Below, piece by piece: positions 23,112-35,231 of a stretch of 64,000 bases of DNA. This stretch comes from Pegoplata infirma (Eukaryota > Arthropoda > Insecta > Diptera > Anthomyiidae): the NCBI GenBank assembly GCA_963921195.1, contig OY992536.1:95337007-95401006 (forward strand), read 5' to 3'. The notes beneath the pieces are model-generated. The model was given only the letters and a program-made list of their open reading frames with translations, made no database searches and was not told the DNA's origin. The translations under genes and the position numbers were made by a program. The first letter of the stretch is position 1, and every line of letters begins with the position of its first letter.

Positions 23112-26100
23112 ATGACATCAAAAAAGTTAAGATTTCGTGGCGATATAAATTTTCAAAATCGTATTGATGAACTAAAAGATGAAGTTGATGGTGGCGGCAG
23201 TGCTGTTGGAGGTATAAGCCACAGACGATCTAGTGGGAGTTTTAATACAAATAACAAAGACAGCGGAGAAACTGTAAACAAAACAACCAAAGAAGAGGAA
23301 GAGCAAAGAGGTAAGTGTTAAATATGTAAGATGAAAAATTGTGAAAACCTGTTAGAGTTTCATTGCATTTTCTTCTAAACAACAGTCAAGTGAAGGGAAT
23401 GGTTTGTTGGGTGTGTTTAAAAAAATGTGCGCAATGTAAAATTTTTCTTAATTTACATTTTGTTCTTGCAGAATCTCCCTCATTTATGGATTTTTTCAAA
23501 TTGGAAATGACTAGAGGCTATTTATTGGAACACGATGAAGAGCGCTATACCGCCAGACGTAAGAAAATCTATTCATTTATGCGTATACCCAGAGATTTGG
23601 AAAGATTTATGGTATATGGCATCATGCAATGTGCCGACTCATTTCTATACATACACACATTTTTACCGGTGCGATTTGCCATGGCTGTTTGGGCTATGGT
23701 AACACGTCCCATTGCTAGCTGTTTAGGATTACGCAGACGTACGCAACGCTTATTGACACCTGCCGAGATCTGTGATTTACTAAAAACTTCCATATGGATA
23801 GCAGTGACATTGTTAATGTTATCGGTGGATACAAATCGTGTCTATCATATTATAAAATCACAATCAATTGTCAAATTATATCTTTTCTATAATATGCTGG
23901 AGATAGGAGATCGTTTGTTATCAGCATTTGGTCAAGATACCATAGATGCATTATTTTGGACAGCCACGGAGACAAAAAATTCAAAAAGAGAACATTTTGG
24001 TTTGATAACACATATTATCTTTACATTTATCTATGTGGTTTTGCATAGTTTTTTAATTATGTTTCAGGTGAGTAAACAAATTTAAAAAAATTTTTGTGAA
24101 ATTTTTTCTATAGAAAAACTTTGTGAAACGTTTTTAAAAAAGAGTCGGATTCTGAGACATTTTTTCTATATAAAAAAAGTCTCAGATTCTGAGACATTTT
24201 TTCTATATAAAAAAAGTCTCAGATTCTGAGACATTTTTTCTATATAAAAAAAGTCTCAGATTCTGAGACATTTTTTCTATATAAAAAAAGTCTCAGATTC
24301 TGAGACATTTTTTCTATATAAAAAAAGTCTCAGATTCTGAGACATTTTTTCTATATAAAAAAAGTCTCAGATTCTGAGACATTTTTTCTATATAAAAAAA
24401 GTCTCAGATTCTGAGACATTTTTTCTATATAAAAAAAGTCTCAGATTCTGAGACATTTTTTCTATATAAAAAAAGTCTCAGATTCTGAGACATTTTTTCT
24501 ATATAAAAAAAGTCTCAGATTCTGAGACATTTTTTCTATATAAAAAAAGTCTCAGATTCTGAGACATTTTTTCTATATAAAAAAAGTCTCAGATTCTGAG
24601 ACATTTTTTCTATATAAAAAAAGTCTCAGATTCTGAGACATTTTTTCTATATAAAAAAAGTCTCAGATTCTGAGACATTTTTTCTATATAAAAAAAGTCT
24701 CAGATTATGAGACATTTTTTCTATATAAAAAAAGTCTCAGATTCTGAGACATTTTTTCTATATAAAAAAAGTCTCAGATTCTGAGACATTTTTTCTATAT
24801 AAAAAAAGTCTCAGATTCTGAGACATTTTTTCTATATAAAAAAAGTCTCAGATTCTGAGACATTTTTTCTATATAAAAAAAGTATCAGATTCTGAGACAT
24901 TTTTTCTATATAAAAAAAGTATCAGATTCTGAGACATTTTTTCTATATAAAAAAAGTCTCAGATTCTGAGACATTTTTTCTATATAAAAAAAGTCTCAGA
25001 TTCTGAGACATTTTTTCTATATAAAAAAAGTCTCAGATTCTGAGACATTTTTTCTATATAAAAAAAGTCTCAGATTCTGAGACATTTTTTCTATATAAAA
25101 AAAGTCTCAGATTCTGAGACATTTTTTCTATATAAAAAAAGTCTCAGATTCTGAGACATTTTTTCTATATAAAAAAAGTCTCAGATTCTGAGACATTTTT
25201 TCTATATAAAAAAAGTCTCAGATTCTGAGACATTTTTTTCTATATAAAAAAAGTCTCAGATTCTGAGACATTTTTTCTATATAAAAAAAGTCTCAGATTC
25301 TGAGACATTTTTTCTATATAAAAAAAGTCTCAGATTCTGAGACATTTTTTCTATATAAAAAAAGTCTCAGATTCTGAGACATTTTTTCTATATAAAAAAA
25401 GTCTCAGATTCTGAGACATTTTTTCTATATAAAAAAGTCTCAGATTCTGAGACATTTTTTCTATATAAAAAAAGTCTCAGATTCTGAGACATTTTTTCTA
25501 TATAAAAAAAGTCTCAGATTCTGAGACATTTTTTCTATATAAAAAAAGTCTCAGATTCTGAGACATTTTTTCTATATAAAAAAAGTCTCAGATTCTGAGA
25601 CATTTTTTTCTATATAAAAAAAGTCTCAGATTCTGAGACATTTTTTCTATATAAAAAAAGTCTCAGATTCTGAGACATTTTTTCTATATAAAAAAAGTCT
25701 CAGATTCTGAGACATTTTTTCTATATAAAAAAAGTCTCAGATTCTGAGACATTTTTTCTATATAAAAAAAGTCTCAGATTCTGAGAAATTTTTTCTATAT
25801 AAAAAAAGTCTCAGATTCTGAGACATTTTTTCTATATAAAAACAGTCTCAGATTCTGAGACATTTTTTCTATATAAAAAAAGTCTCAGATTCTGAGACAT
25901 TTTTTTCTATATAAAAAAAGTCTCAGATTCTGAGACATTTTTTCTATATAAAAAAAGTCTCAGATTCTGAGACATTTTTTCTATATAAAAAAAGTCTCAG
26001 ATTCTGAGACATTTTTTCTATATAAAAAAAGTCTCAGATTCTGAGACATTTTTTCTATATAAAAAAAGTCTCAGATTCTGAGACATTTTTTCTATATAAA

Positions 26101-28397
26101 AAAAGTCTCAGATTCTGAGACATTTTTTCTATATAAAAAAAAGTCTCAGATTCTGAGAAATTTTTTCTATATAAAAAAAGTCTCAGATTCTGAGACATTT
26201 TTTCTATATAAAAAAAGTCTCAGATTCTGAGACATTTTTTCTATATAAAAACAGTCTCAGATTCTGAGACATTTTTTCTATATAAAAAAAGTCTCAGATT
26301 CTGAGACATTTTTTCTATATAAAGAAGTCTAAGATTCTGAGATATTTTTTCTATATAAAAAAGTCTTAGATTCTGAGACATTTTTTCTATATAAAGAAGT
26401 CTAAGATTTTGAGACATTTTTTCTATATAAAAAAAGTCTCAGATTCTGAGACATTTTTTCTATAGTCTCAGATTCTGAGAAATTTTTTCTATATAAAAAA
26501 AGTCTCAGATTCTGAGACATTTTTTCTATATAAAAAAAGTGTCAGATTCTCAGACATTTTTTTTTATAAAAAAAGTCTCATATTCTGCAACATTTTTTCT
26601 ACATAAAAAAAGTCTCAGATTCTGAGACGTTTTTTCTATATAAAAAAAAGTCTCAGATTCTGAGACCTTTTTTCCATATAAAAAAAGTCTCAGATTCTGA
26701 GACATTTTTTCTATTTAAAAAAAGTCTCAGATTCTGAGACATTTTTTCTATATTAAAAAAGTCTCAGATTCTGAGACATTTTTCTATATAAAAAAGTCTC
26801 AGATTCTGAGACATTTTTTCTATATAAAAAAGTCTCATTTTCTGAGACATTTTTTCTATACATTTTCTTTATAGAAAAATTCTCAGATTTTGAGATATAT
26901 TTTTCTGTATAAAAAAATTTTAGATTCTGAGAATTGTTTTTTAGAATCTGAGACAGTTTTCCTACATATAAAAAAGGTCACAGATTTTAAGAATTTTTTT
27001 TTTCTAAAATATATTTTCCTTTCTAGGCCACCACTTTAAATGTTGCTGTCAATTCCAACAATAAAAGTTTACTCACCATTATGATATCAAATAATTTTGT
27101 TGAACTCAAAGGATCGGTATTTAAAAAATTCGATAAAAATAATCTCTTCCAATTGACCTGTAGTGATGTACGTGAACGTTTTCATCTATCCGTTTTACTA
27201 TTTATTGTAATGATACAAACTATGAAGGAATTCGATTGGAGTTTTACACAATTTTGTGTATTGCTGCCAGATTGTTTTTCGGTTCTAATAACAGAAATCC
27301 TTATAGATTGGATAAAACATGCATTTATAACAAGATTTAATGAATTACCAGAATATATATATCGTGAATATACCACAAGTTTGGCCTATGATATGACCCA
27401 AACACGTCAAAAACACGCTTTTTCAGATCATTCAGATTTGGTGGCCAGAAGAATGGGATTTATACCATTTCCTTTGTCTGTGGTTTTAATAAAAGCTATA
27501 TACTCAGCTGTATCATTTAATAATTTGGGTGCTTGGATATTATTTTCATTAGCTTATGGGTTTGCTTTGGGTTTGAGAATATGCTTAACCATTTGTGCCT
27601 TGGGTAAAGCTTGTAAATTAATGAAAGAACATCAAGATGAGAAATGTAATACTTCGACACCATCATCAATGACTAATGTGCCACCAGTAGGTACAAATAC
27701 CAATACTGCTACAATGGGTATGCCGGGAGTATCACCAATGCCAGTATCACCGGCTGGCACAGCCAGACATAATCGTTCGGATATGGCTACATCACCCACA
27801 CATCCTTCAACACCAGCTTCAGGAGCAACATCTGCTGGTTCGGGACAAAATTATCTCTTACAAAGATCTATAACAGTAGATTATACACCTAAAGATATGT
27901 CAAACATATCGGCAGCTACTTCAACTCCTAAACAAGTTAGTAAAGCATCATCTTCAACTTCGTGTAATAGTGCTCCTGGTATTTTAAATAAATCATCACT
28001 GCTGAAAACTTTCTCCACTTCTTCAAATACTTCGTCTACCAATATAACACATCACGAAATGGATTTAGATGTTAAAAGTTCTCTAGAATTAGGTGCTACA
28101 GCTCTATTTTCTAATAGTGATGTTGACTTGGATGATGTTTGTTTAAATGAACATATTTTAGAACAAAATAATACTTCAACTACAGCTGGTTTTGTAGATG
28201 AAGCTTTAGCTAAAAGTGAACCTGATCTACAACAAAAATCTTCCAATGTCACTACAACACCCACAACTGCAAGTCCCAAATCATCAGGACAAAAACAAAT
28301 TAAAATGGGCAGGCGAACACATAAAAGATCAGAATCAGAGCCAAGTATGCAAAGCATAATTGTGGGCTCTTCAGATTCTAGTGAATCACAAGCGTAG
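23112..28397 (+). CDS. Tapt1: TAPT1 family multi-pass membrane protein, complete three-exon gene
   Basis: The coding exons are 23112-23310, 23472-24067 and 27027-28397, joined by GTAAGT/CAG and GTGAGT/TAG splice sites in compatible phases (1, then 0), giving 721 codons. The first ATG (context ACAATGA) is used; an in-frame GTG at 23085 is not a credible start. Exon 1 encodes a charged, Gly/Ser-rich N-terminus. Exons 2-3 carry the conserved TAPT1 core: SFMDFFKLEMTRGYLLEHD, RIPRDLERFMVYGI, FLPVRFAMA, several hydrophobic segments, the motif MFQATTLNVAVNS spanning the exon 2/3 junction, SNNFVELKGSVFKKF and a region with PLSVVLIKA. The last ~250 residues form a Ser/Thr/Asn-rich tail with no recognised fold. 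In vertebrates TAPT1 acts at the ciliary base/ER and in skeletal patterning; the fly role is inferred by homology. Human TAPT1 is about 570 aa, so the tail makes this protein longer. Intron 2 (2959 bp) is mostly a hairpin minisatellite. Confidence 0.96.
23311..23471 (+). other. TAPT1 intron 1
   Basis: This 161-bp intron has a GTAAGTG donor and a TTGTTCTTGCAG acceptor. It splits a GAA codon after the first base. No repeat was seen in it. The continuous reading frame running through it is accidental. Confidence 0.9.
24068..27026 (+). other. TAPT1 intron 2, satellite-filled
   Basis: This 2959-bp intron runs from CAG|GTGAGT to TTTCTAG|GCC and is inserted in phase 0 between MFQ and ATT of the most conserved motif of the protein. 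Apart from about 70 bp at the donor side and about 40 bp at the acceptor side, it consists of one tandem array (24140-26985). Confidence 0.93.
24140..26985 (+). repeat. 37-bp hairpin minisatellite in TAPT1 intron 2 (about 70+ copies)
   Basis: The 37-bp unit is CTATAT, seven A, GTCTCAGATTCTGAGAC, A and six T. GTCTCAGA and TCTGAGAC are perfect 8-bp inverted arms around one base, so every unit can fold as a short hairpin; the T6-CTATAT-A7 part is a second, weaker dyad. From 24170 to about 26260 units are nearly identical, with only single-base changes (for example AGTATCAG near 24885). Toward the acceptor (26330-26985) they decay steadily. Copy number was estimated from length. A decayed relative lies at 54360-55760. 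Confidence 0.97.
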
Positions 28398-29700
28398 TTA
28401 TAATGAGATATAATATACTATTAGAAAATTTTCTATTCTCTAAACAAAAAGACACTATTTATATTTACCTATTTTGTTATCGAGTTGGAAAATATTTTAA
28501 TCAACTTTTGTTCTTTTAGGCTTATAACAATGTTTAAGCTCTTACTTTTTTATTCGTTTTTTAAAGCTTGTATTATATTGTCTTTTTTAAAGCTTTTTTT
28601 GTAGGGCTTTTATACGAAAACTGTAAAAAAACAAAATGTTTCAAAAAAGATATTTTAATATGGGATTAAGAGTTGCCTAAAACTTTTTATCATTAAACTA
28701 TTTTATACTTTAAAGCTTTTTTAACTTTTTTTCTTTTAATTATTTTAAACTTGCATGTATTTTAAAGCTTTTAACTAAAAATATTTTTTGAACTTGAATT
28801 TATTTAAATTTTTAACGCAATTGATGCGGCAAGCTAAAATTTGTCAGAAAATAAAATAATATCCATTTGAACAAAACCATAGTACGTAGTGTTACAACTG
28901 TTCTCGGTTTTTACCTTATTGAATTAATTATGATATAATTGTAAAGCTTTCTTTCGACTAATCCTTTAGACATTTCAAGTTGTTAAAGTTCTTCGTTCAT
29001 ATTCCTAAATTAAAAAACGAATTGATACCATTAAACTACTAACTTTTTATTATAAAATGATAAAAGGAATGTCTTACATCCAAAGCTCACTGTCCCTCAT
29101 TAAAATATTAAATTTTAATCCTATTCCATTATAAAAGCTTTTTTCAAAACTTTTTTTAAATGCTTTTAAATTTTAATAACTTGGAGCTTTTTCATACTTA
29201 TACACCTATTACAATATTTAAGCTTTTTTCAAAACTTTTCTATGATTAATTTCTGTTTCTAATTTCATATTTTTAGTTTTAAGCTAGATTTTAAAGTTAC
29301 TGTTAAGTTTGTTTATACAAATGTTAAAACTTATAATGTTGAACCAATTTCATACGGGCTGGGCTGTCTGCCTAAAAAAACTTATCACAAACTAAATTTT
29401 TTAATTCGGTCTTAATTAAAAATTTAAGTTTAAATTTTGAATAGTGACTCTTAGATCTAGCATAAATTATATTGTTCCTTGAGTTTTAATTTTGCTATTA
29501 AAGTTTTTTTTTTTTACATTTTGTTGTAGTATTTATTATTTAAGCTTTAAACAAAAAAATCACATTGCCTTATATATCGAAAATTACCTTAATGAATTAA
29601 AATATAAAAAATCCTAAACATTACATAAATTATTTATTAATACGAATTTTTTAAACAGGTTATTTGTTTACTTTTTTTTGAAGATTTACAGATGTGATTT
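28398..29700 (+). other. TAPT1 3' UTR and downstream region
   Basis: This AT-rich sequence follows the TAG stop. A candidate polyadenylation signal AATAAA lies at about 28850; an earlier one cannot be excluded. The palindromic core AAGCTT, usually as TTTAAAGCTTTT, recurs about ten times between 28550 and 29540. No ORF, RNA gene or obvious transposon end was recognised here. Confidence 0.45.
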
Positions 29701-29865
29701 AAAAAAGATCAATTGTAATTCAAAGATTTGACTTGTAATTTGAAGATTTTATTTGTAATTCGAAAATTCTACTTGTAATTCGAATATTCCATTTATAATT
29801 CGAAAATTCCAATTGTAATTCGAAAAGGCGAATTGTAAATTGTAAAAGATCAATTGTAATTCAAA
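29700..29865. repeat. Degenerate TTGTAATTCGAA minisatellite
   Basis: CAATTGTAATTCGAAAA-type units of about 24-28 bp recur here and again at 30256-30275, 31675-31870, 33200-33330, 37345-37400 and 40265-40500. Transposons have repeatedly landed in or beside it. Confidence 0.75.
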
Positions 29866-30255
29866 CAAATGAGAGTGTTAAATTCGGCTGTGCCGAATCT
29901 TTTATACCCTCCAAAATGTAAAAAAAATTGACAAAAAAAATTGTCAGGGGCGTTTGTTTTTTTTTTTTGGGGAGTGGTCAGTGGGGTACGTTGAGAACAC
30001 CTTCCCATCCCGATAAATATACTAAATGTTTTATTTATTAAACAAAAATTCAAAAAAAACATGTAAAAAAAGTGTATTTTTTCAGAGGTTGGTTCAGTTC
30101 TTCAAGGGGTAACTTTTTTTTCCCCTGAGCCGATTTTGCCCATTTACGAACTTAACCTGCCTAGGACCATAAGACATATTCATGCCAAATTGCAGGAGGC
30201 TACAAACAGAATGACAAAGTGAGTATACCCCCATACTGTTGTTGGAGGGTATAAA
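29866..30255 (+). mobile_element. DINE-1-like repeat, short copy
   Basis: From GAGAGTGTTAAATTCGGCTG to ACCCCCATACTGTTGTTGGA and GGGTATAAAA. It lacks the GTCCGTCC block of the full copy at 33370-34100, so it carries an internal deletion. Confidence 0.68.
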
Positions 30256-30274
30256 AAGATCAATTGTAATTTAA

Positions 30275-31025
30275 GCAAGAAAATTGCAATCGGTCAAGAA
30301 CGACCAGAGTTTTCTGGAAAAAGCATCCAAGTCCAAAAATGAGCCGACGATAACTAAATTTGAGTGAAATAAGATTCGATAAATACCTACAAACAAAATT
30401 TTGATCAAATATTTAGTTTTTTCATGCATTTTAAAAAATGTTTGTCAATGGGTGATATGAATAAAAAATATTTACTAATATGGGGAAATAGGGGGCTTTT
30501 CAAGCATTTACTTTATAAATTCAGTGTGCTTTTGAGCGGACTTAAAGCATTTTCTCTGTAATTTGTTTATATTTTGTGGTATTCTACAGACTTATGCAGA
30601 AATGTATTATTATAAAGTCTTCTGTCGACAAAAGTAATTACTCAAAAGTAAATACTTTTTTATTCATACCACCAATTATCGGAAGGGTGGTTTGTATAGG
30701 GACTACACGTAAAACTGGTCCGACACCCCTCAAATTTGGAATGATGATTTAGGACGTTTCCAGTTAAATTTCGGAAAGCTACCTATTTAAATACGGTTGT
30801 TAGATCTATGCGTTTGTATGGGAGCTAGGTCTAAAAATGTTTTCCTATTTCGCCCTTGAGTCAAGAGAAGCTTTAATTTCTATTTTCAAACCAATCGAAT
30901 AAAAATGTTGAACTGTATCATGCGTATAATGTTTACATGGATAGACGTACGGACGAACATCACCAAATCGACTCAAAAAAGTGATTCTGAGTCGAATATA
31001 TACTTGAAGGTTACAAACACCAAGC
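30275..31025 (+). mobile_element. DINE-like repeat family 2, copy 1
   Basis: It shares ATCGGTCAAGAACGACCAG, GGGTGGTTTGTATAGGGACT, ATGGGAGCTAGGTCTAAAAA and AAGTGATTCTGAGTCGA with copies at 36545-37332 and 62964-63738. Confidence 0.62.
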
Positions 31026-31041
31026 ACAAAAAATATTTACA

Positions 31042-31672
31042 TTGTTACACCGTCCGACAAAAATAAAAAAGGTCGTTAAACACGAACTGGATAATATACG
31101 TTTGAAACTAGAGACTAAATGTAGTTAAACTGCATTTACAGTTTTTCTTTTCGTGATCCTGTATCCTTTTAAAAGGACTTAAAAGTTTTAGAGGATAACA
31201 TTTTCTAAAATATTTTTTTAATATTTGTACTTGTCCTAGGATGCAACTAGTGATCGCAAATGAAAGAGGATGCTCTTCCCTAATTTAACTATTTTATTAT
31301 TTTTACATATCAGGAAAATGGAGATAAGTTACGTCCTTCCAAAAATATTTTTCAATAACATTCAAAATTTTCTACAAAATATTTTGATAATGTTTTCAAA
31401 TGATTTTATTCACATCTCTTTTATACTGATATGACAAAATAAAAAATGAAAAAAATTAGAGGAGATCCTCCTCTTTCATTTGCCATCACCACTGTCATCC
31501 TTGGACAAGTACAAAAATATTTTACAAAATGTATCCTTTAAAACTTTGAAGTCATTTTAAAAGGAAGCAGGATCACGAAATGAAAATCTGTAAATGCAGT
31601 TTTACTCCATTTGATCTCTACTTTCAGACGTATATTATCCGGTTCATATTTAATATTGGCTGTCGTACGATG
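31042..31672. mobile_element. 630-bp foldback element
   Basis: Landmarks ATAATATACGTTTGAAA, TCGTGATCCTGTATCCTTTT, ACTTGTCC and AAATGAAAGAGGA on the left recur inverted on the right (CAGACGTATATTAT, GCAGGATCACGAAA, GGACAAGT, TCCTCTTTCATTTG). Ends are near ACCGTCCGACA / TGTCGTACGATG. No ORF. Confidence 0.8.
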
Positions 31673-31674
31673 TT

Positions 31675-32095
31675 TAAAAAAACTTGTAATTCGAACAAAT
31701 AAAAATAGTTAAATTAGGATTTGATACCCTCCATAATATAAAAAATATAATTGCCAAAATGTTTTTGACAACAAAATCTTTATAAAAAAATTATTAAAAT
31801 TGTAATTCAAAAACGATCAATTGTAATTCGAAAAAGATCAACTGTAATTCGAAGTTTCCAATTTTTTCGGCCCGCCCCCTTTCGTAGGCGTGGATACGAA
31901 AAAATAGTTTAAATAATAATAAAATTGTATTATTAAAGTACAAAAATAATATTTAATCAATTTTCAAAACATTATCGCCCAACCGCCGAACCCCCCAAAA
32001 AACGACCCCGATTTTTTTTTACATTTTGGAGTATACCCTCCAGAAGATTCTGCACAGCCTAATTTAATACTATTTGAATTGCAATTGATATTTTA
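31675..32095. repeat. Segmental duplication copy A, left part, with DINE-like end fragments
   Basis: AAAACGATCAATTGTAATTC, CAATTTTTTCGGCCCGCCCC and TACAAAAATAATATTTAATC match 37345-37475, 38606-38628 and 40193-40215. Here the sequence is uninterrupted, so it is the empty site for two elements in copy B. DINE-like 5' ends lie at 31695-31732 and, reversed, at 32028-32080. Confidence 0.8.
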
Positions 32096-32612
32096 ATACC
32101 CTTCATCTACTCACTTTATCATTCCGTGTGTAACGCATCAGTGATCGATTCTAAGACATTCTAGCGATGTCCGTCCGTCCGTCTGTAGTTAACACGATGC
32201 AGTCCAAAATAAAAGAGATATACTCCAGAAATTTGGCATGAATATGTCTTATGTTAAGTTCGTTATGAGCAACATTGGACCAGGGGGAAAAAGTTCCCCC
32301 TTGAAGAACTAAACCAACCTCAAAACTATACCATTTTTTTACATGCTTTTTTGTGTTTTTGTTTATCAAATTCAACATTATTATGCTATAAGAAGTTCAA
32401 AGTCCTGCATCTAAAAAATCCCAGAGAATTAGAAAAAGTGGGCGTAGATTAAAAAAAATTGTTTAAAAAATGATAAACTTATACTTCTTTAGTGCAAAAA
32501 GCATAAGAATAAATTTTTAAATATATATTTGGAAGGAAATTAGTCCCCCCAATTACCCTACCGACCCCTACCCTCAAAAACAAAATAAAAGGCCCCAGAA
32601 ATTTATTTATTT
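32096..32612 (-). mobile_element. DINE-1-like repeat, reverse copy, truncated
   Basis: GATGTCCGTCCGTCCGTCTG, GTTAACACGATGCAGTCCAA and AGTTCGTTATGAGCAACATT are the reverse of the 33370-34100 copy. The 5' hairpin end is missing. Confidence 0.68.
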
Positions 32613-33200
32613 TTATACCCTCCAACCACAGTATGGGGGTATACTCACTTTGTCATTCCGTGTGTAACGCATCGAAATATCGGTCTAGGACCCCATAAAG
32701 TATATATATTATTGATCAGTGATCGATTCTAAGACATTCTAGCGATGTCCGTCCGTCCTTCCGTCCGTCTGTGGAAGACACGATACAGTCCAAAATAAAA
32801 GAGGTATTCTCTTGAGGTTTGGCACGAATATGTGTTATGGTATTAGGCTGGTTAAGTTCAAAAATGGGCAAAATCGGATCAGGGGGAAAAAAGTTTCCCC
32901 TTTAAGAACTAAACCAACCTCTGAAAAAACGCAATTTTTTATAGGTTTTTTGTACTTTTGCTTAGCAAACGAAACATTTTTATGGCAAAAAAAATCTAAG
33001 TCCTGCAGTTGGATCCAGGAAGGAAACCCCAAACACCCCCCCCCCCCCCCAAAAAAAAAAAGGCTCCCCTGTTTTTTTTTAACGTATTGGAGGGTATAAA
33101 AGATTCGGCACAGCCGAGTTTAACACTCCCACTTGTTTTTTTTTCATGTTGGAGGGTATAAAAGATTCAGCACAGCCGAATTTAACACTCTAACTTGTTT
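32613..33200 (-). mobile_element. DINE-1-like repeat, reverse copy, plus a second 5' end
   Basis: Runs from ATACCCTCCAACCACAGTAT to GATTCGGCACAGCCGAGTTT and CACTTGTT at 33136. A second 5' end (ATTCAGCACAGCCGAATTTA) follows at 33147-33200. A long C run occurs near 33035-33050. Confidence 0.7.
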
Positions 33201-33369
33201 AAATAACAATTGATCTTTTTCGAATAACAATTGTAGTCTTCAAATTACAAATGGAATCTTTAAATTGCAAGTAGAATCTTCGAATTAAAATTTGTTTTGA
33301 ATTACATCTGCAAATGTCCGAACCGAATAAACTGCAGTGTATTTTTTAAATTGTCATAAATTAGAAAAA

Positions 33370-34100
33370 ACAAGTAAGAGTGTTAAATTCGGCTGGGCCG
33401 AATCTTGTATACCCTCCAACATGCAAAAAAAAAAAAAAAAAAATAAAATGCAGGGGCGTTTTATTTTTTTTGGGGGGGGGGGGGTCAGGGGGTCGCTTGT
33501 AGTAATTGAGGGGGGCAAATTTTCCCTCGAATTTGTGTTTAAAAATTCATTCTTATGCTTTTTGCACTAAAGAAATACAAGATTATCAGTATTTTAAAAA
33601 ATTGTTTTATTCCACGCCCATAAAAGGGGGGCGGGCCGAAAAAACGTAATTTTCTAATTCTCTAGGACCAAATGCAGGACTTTGAACTTTTTGTGGCATG
33701 AAAATGTTGCATTTGTTAAACAAAAACACAAAAAATCATGTAAAAATATCGTATTTTTCAGAGGTTGGTTTAGTTCTTCAAGGGGGAACTTTTTTCCCCC
33801 TGGGCCGATTTTGCTCATTTACGAACTTAACCTGCTTATGAACATAAGACATATTCGTGCCAAATGTCGGGAGTCTAGCTCTTTTATTTTGGACTGCATC
33901 GTGTTAACTACAGTCGGACAGACAGACGGACGGACGGACGGACGGACAGACGGACGGACGGACATCGCTAGAATTTCTTAGAATCGATCACTGATCATAA
34001 ATATATATACTTTATGGGGTCCTAGACCGATATTTTGATGCGTTACACACGGAATGACAAAGTGAGTATACCCCCATACTGTAGTTGGAGGGTATAAAAA
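33370..34100 (+). mobile_element. DINE-1-like repeat, full-length copy
   Basis: About 730 bp from ACAAGTAAGAGTGTTAAATT with hairpin TTCGGCTGGGCCGAA, through (CGGA)n at 33913-33962 and ACTTTATGGGGTCCTAGACC, to CATACTGTAGTTGGAGGGTA and TAAAAA. The empty site at about 40570 (TTAGAAAAAAAACTTAAAAC) shows that nothing but short A runs flanks it. The frame at 33682-33981 is accidental. Confidence 0.75.
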
Positions 34101-34108
34101 CTTAAAAC

Positions 34109-34772
34109 TGTTCAATTACACAGCTCAACAAGAAAATGCGTATTGGATTCTGATTAGTGATTTAGATAGTGTCTGTTGCGCGGATTCCAAATCCGGAGCC
34201 CAAATTTGTCTATCACATCAGGATTTTGAGTAATTCGTGGTTAAAGTGCCGAAAAAGGGCATTTTTGACCCCTCTTGGTATCAAGCTCATTCGAAAGCCT
34301 GCAATTTTCTCTTAAAGATTAGATAAAATGTTCCAAAAATTTAATTTTCGAAAATGGTAAAAAAATCATTAGCAAAAAACCTTCCATTTTTTCAATATTT
34401 AGTTTATTTACACAGTGTTTTTTAACAAATTTCCATACAAATTCATACTTAAATTTTAGATTTAAAGCACTTGTGGCTAATAATTTTTTTACCACTTTAA
34501 AAAATTAAATTCCAAGAAGATTTGATCTTGTCTGAAAGAGAAAATTACACACTTTCGAATGAGCTTGATACCAAGTCATTTGCATGTCAGGATCTTATTT
34601 TATAGGCGTTCAAAAATGGTCAAAATGGGCATTTTTTGACACTTTAACCGCGATTTTCTCAAAATTGTAACGTGATAGAAAAATTTGAGTGACCGTTTTG
34701 GAATTGGGGCATTAAACCTTATCAACTTTTATTGGTTTCATCCAAAACGCAGCGACAAACCTTAGATTTGTA
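34109..34772. mobile_element. CACAGCTC element, copy 1, with TTA target duplication
   Basis: It starts CACAGCTCAACAAGAAAATG and ends TAGATTTGTAGAGCGGTG. It is flanked by TTA on both sides; the empty site at about 40595 reads CAATTATTG. Inner arms are inverted (CATTTGCATGTCAGGATC region, GTGACCGTTTTGGAAT). A second copy is at 49988-50690. A 3-bp TTA duplication is typical of PIF/Harbinger elements (inference). No ORF. Confidence 0.85.
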
Positions 34773-34820
34773 GAGCGGTGTTATTGTATTTTAAATAAAA
34801 AAATAAAATCGGAAAAAATT

Positions 34821-34962
34821 AGGTCTATTCGATTACCTTACTACAATCTATTATTTTTTACTTATTTTACTACAGCTGGAAATTTTCAATACAAAAAGTA
34901 AAGAAAACTTTCCAGTTGTAGTAAAAAATAGTAAGAAATTTGGGTAATCGAGACCTATTCTG
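34821..34962. mobile_element. ~140-bp foldback MITE absent from copy B
   Basis: AGGTCTATTCGATTACC and GGGTAATCGAGACCT form the ends; inner arms CAGCTGGAAA / TTTCCAGTTG surround a short loop. The corresponding point at about 40637 in copy B is uninterrupted (AAAATTATGATAG). Confidence 0.8.
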
Positions 34963-35231
34963 ATAGAAAAATATTTTAAAATTAAGAATACATTTATATC
35001 TCTTTCGGATAAGAGTTAAAAAAAGCTTCGGTTTGGTATTTGACCTAAAGGGTGAATCAAACAAATTTGTCCAAAACCTAATATTTTCCCAAAATCGAAG
35101 ATCCGATTGACATCTAATGTTATAATTTATTGTTTTAAATTATTTTGAGTTTTAGCTATTTTTATTTTCAAATTGTTATGTTTATTAAAGTGTATATTTA
35201 CATATTTGGCATAACTTTATTGCATACATAC

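Noticed and set aside
24140..26985. CRISPR-like array
   Set aside because: Units are contiguous with no unique spacers, lie in a eukaryotic intron and have no cas genes nearby.
33682..33981. ORF with repeated DGRT residues
   Set aside because: The DGRT run is the (CGGA)n microsatellite of a DINE-like repeat.
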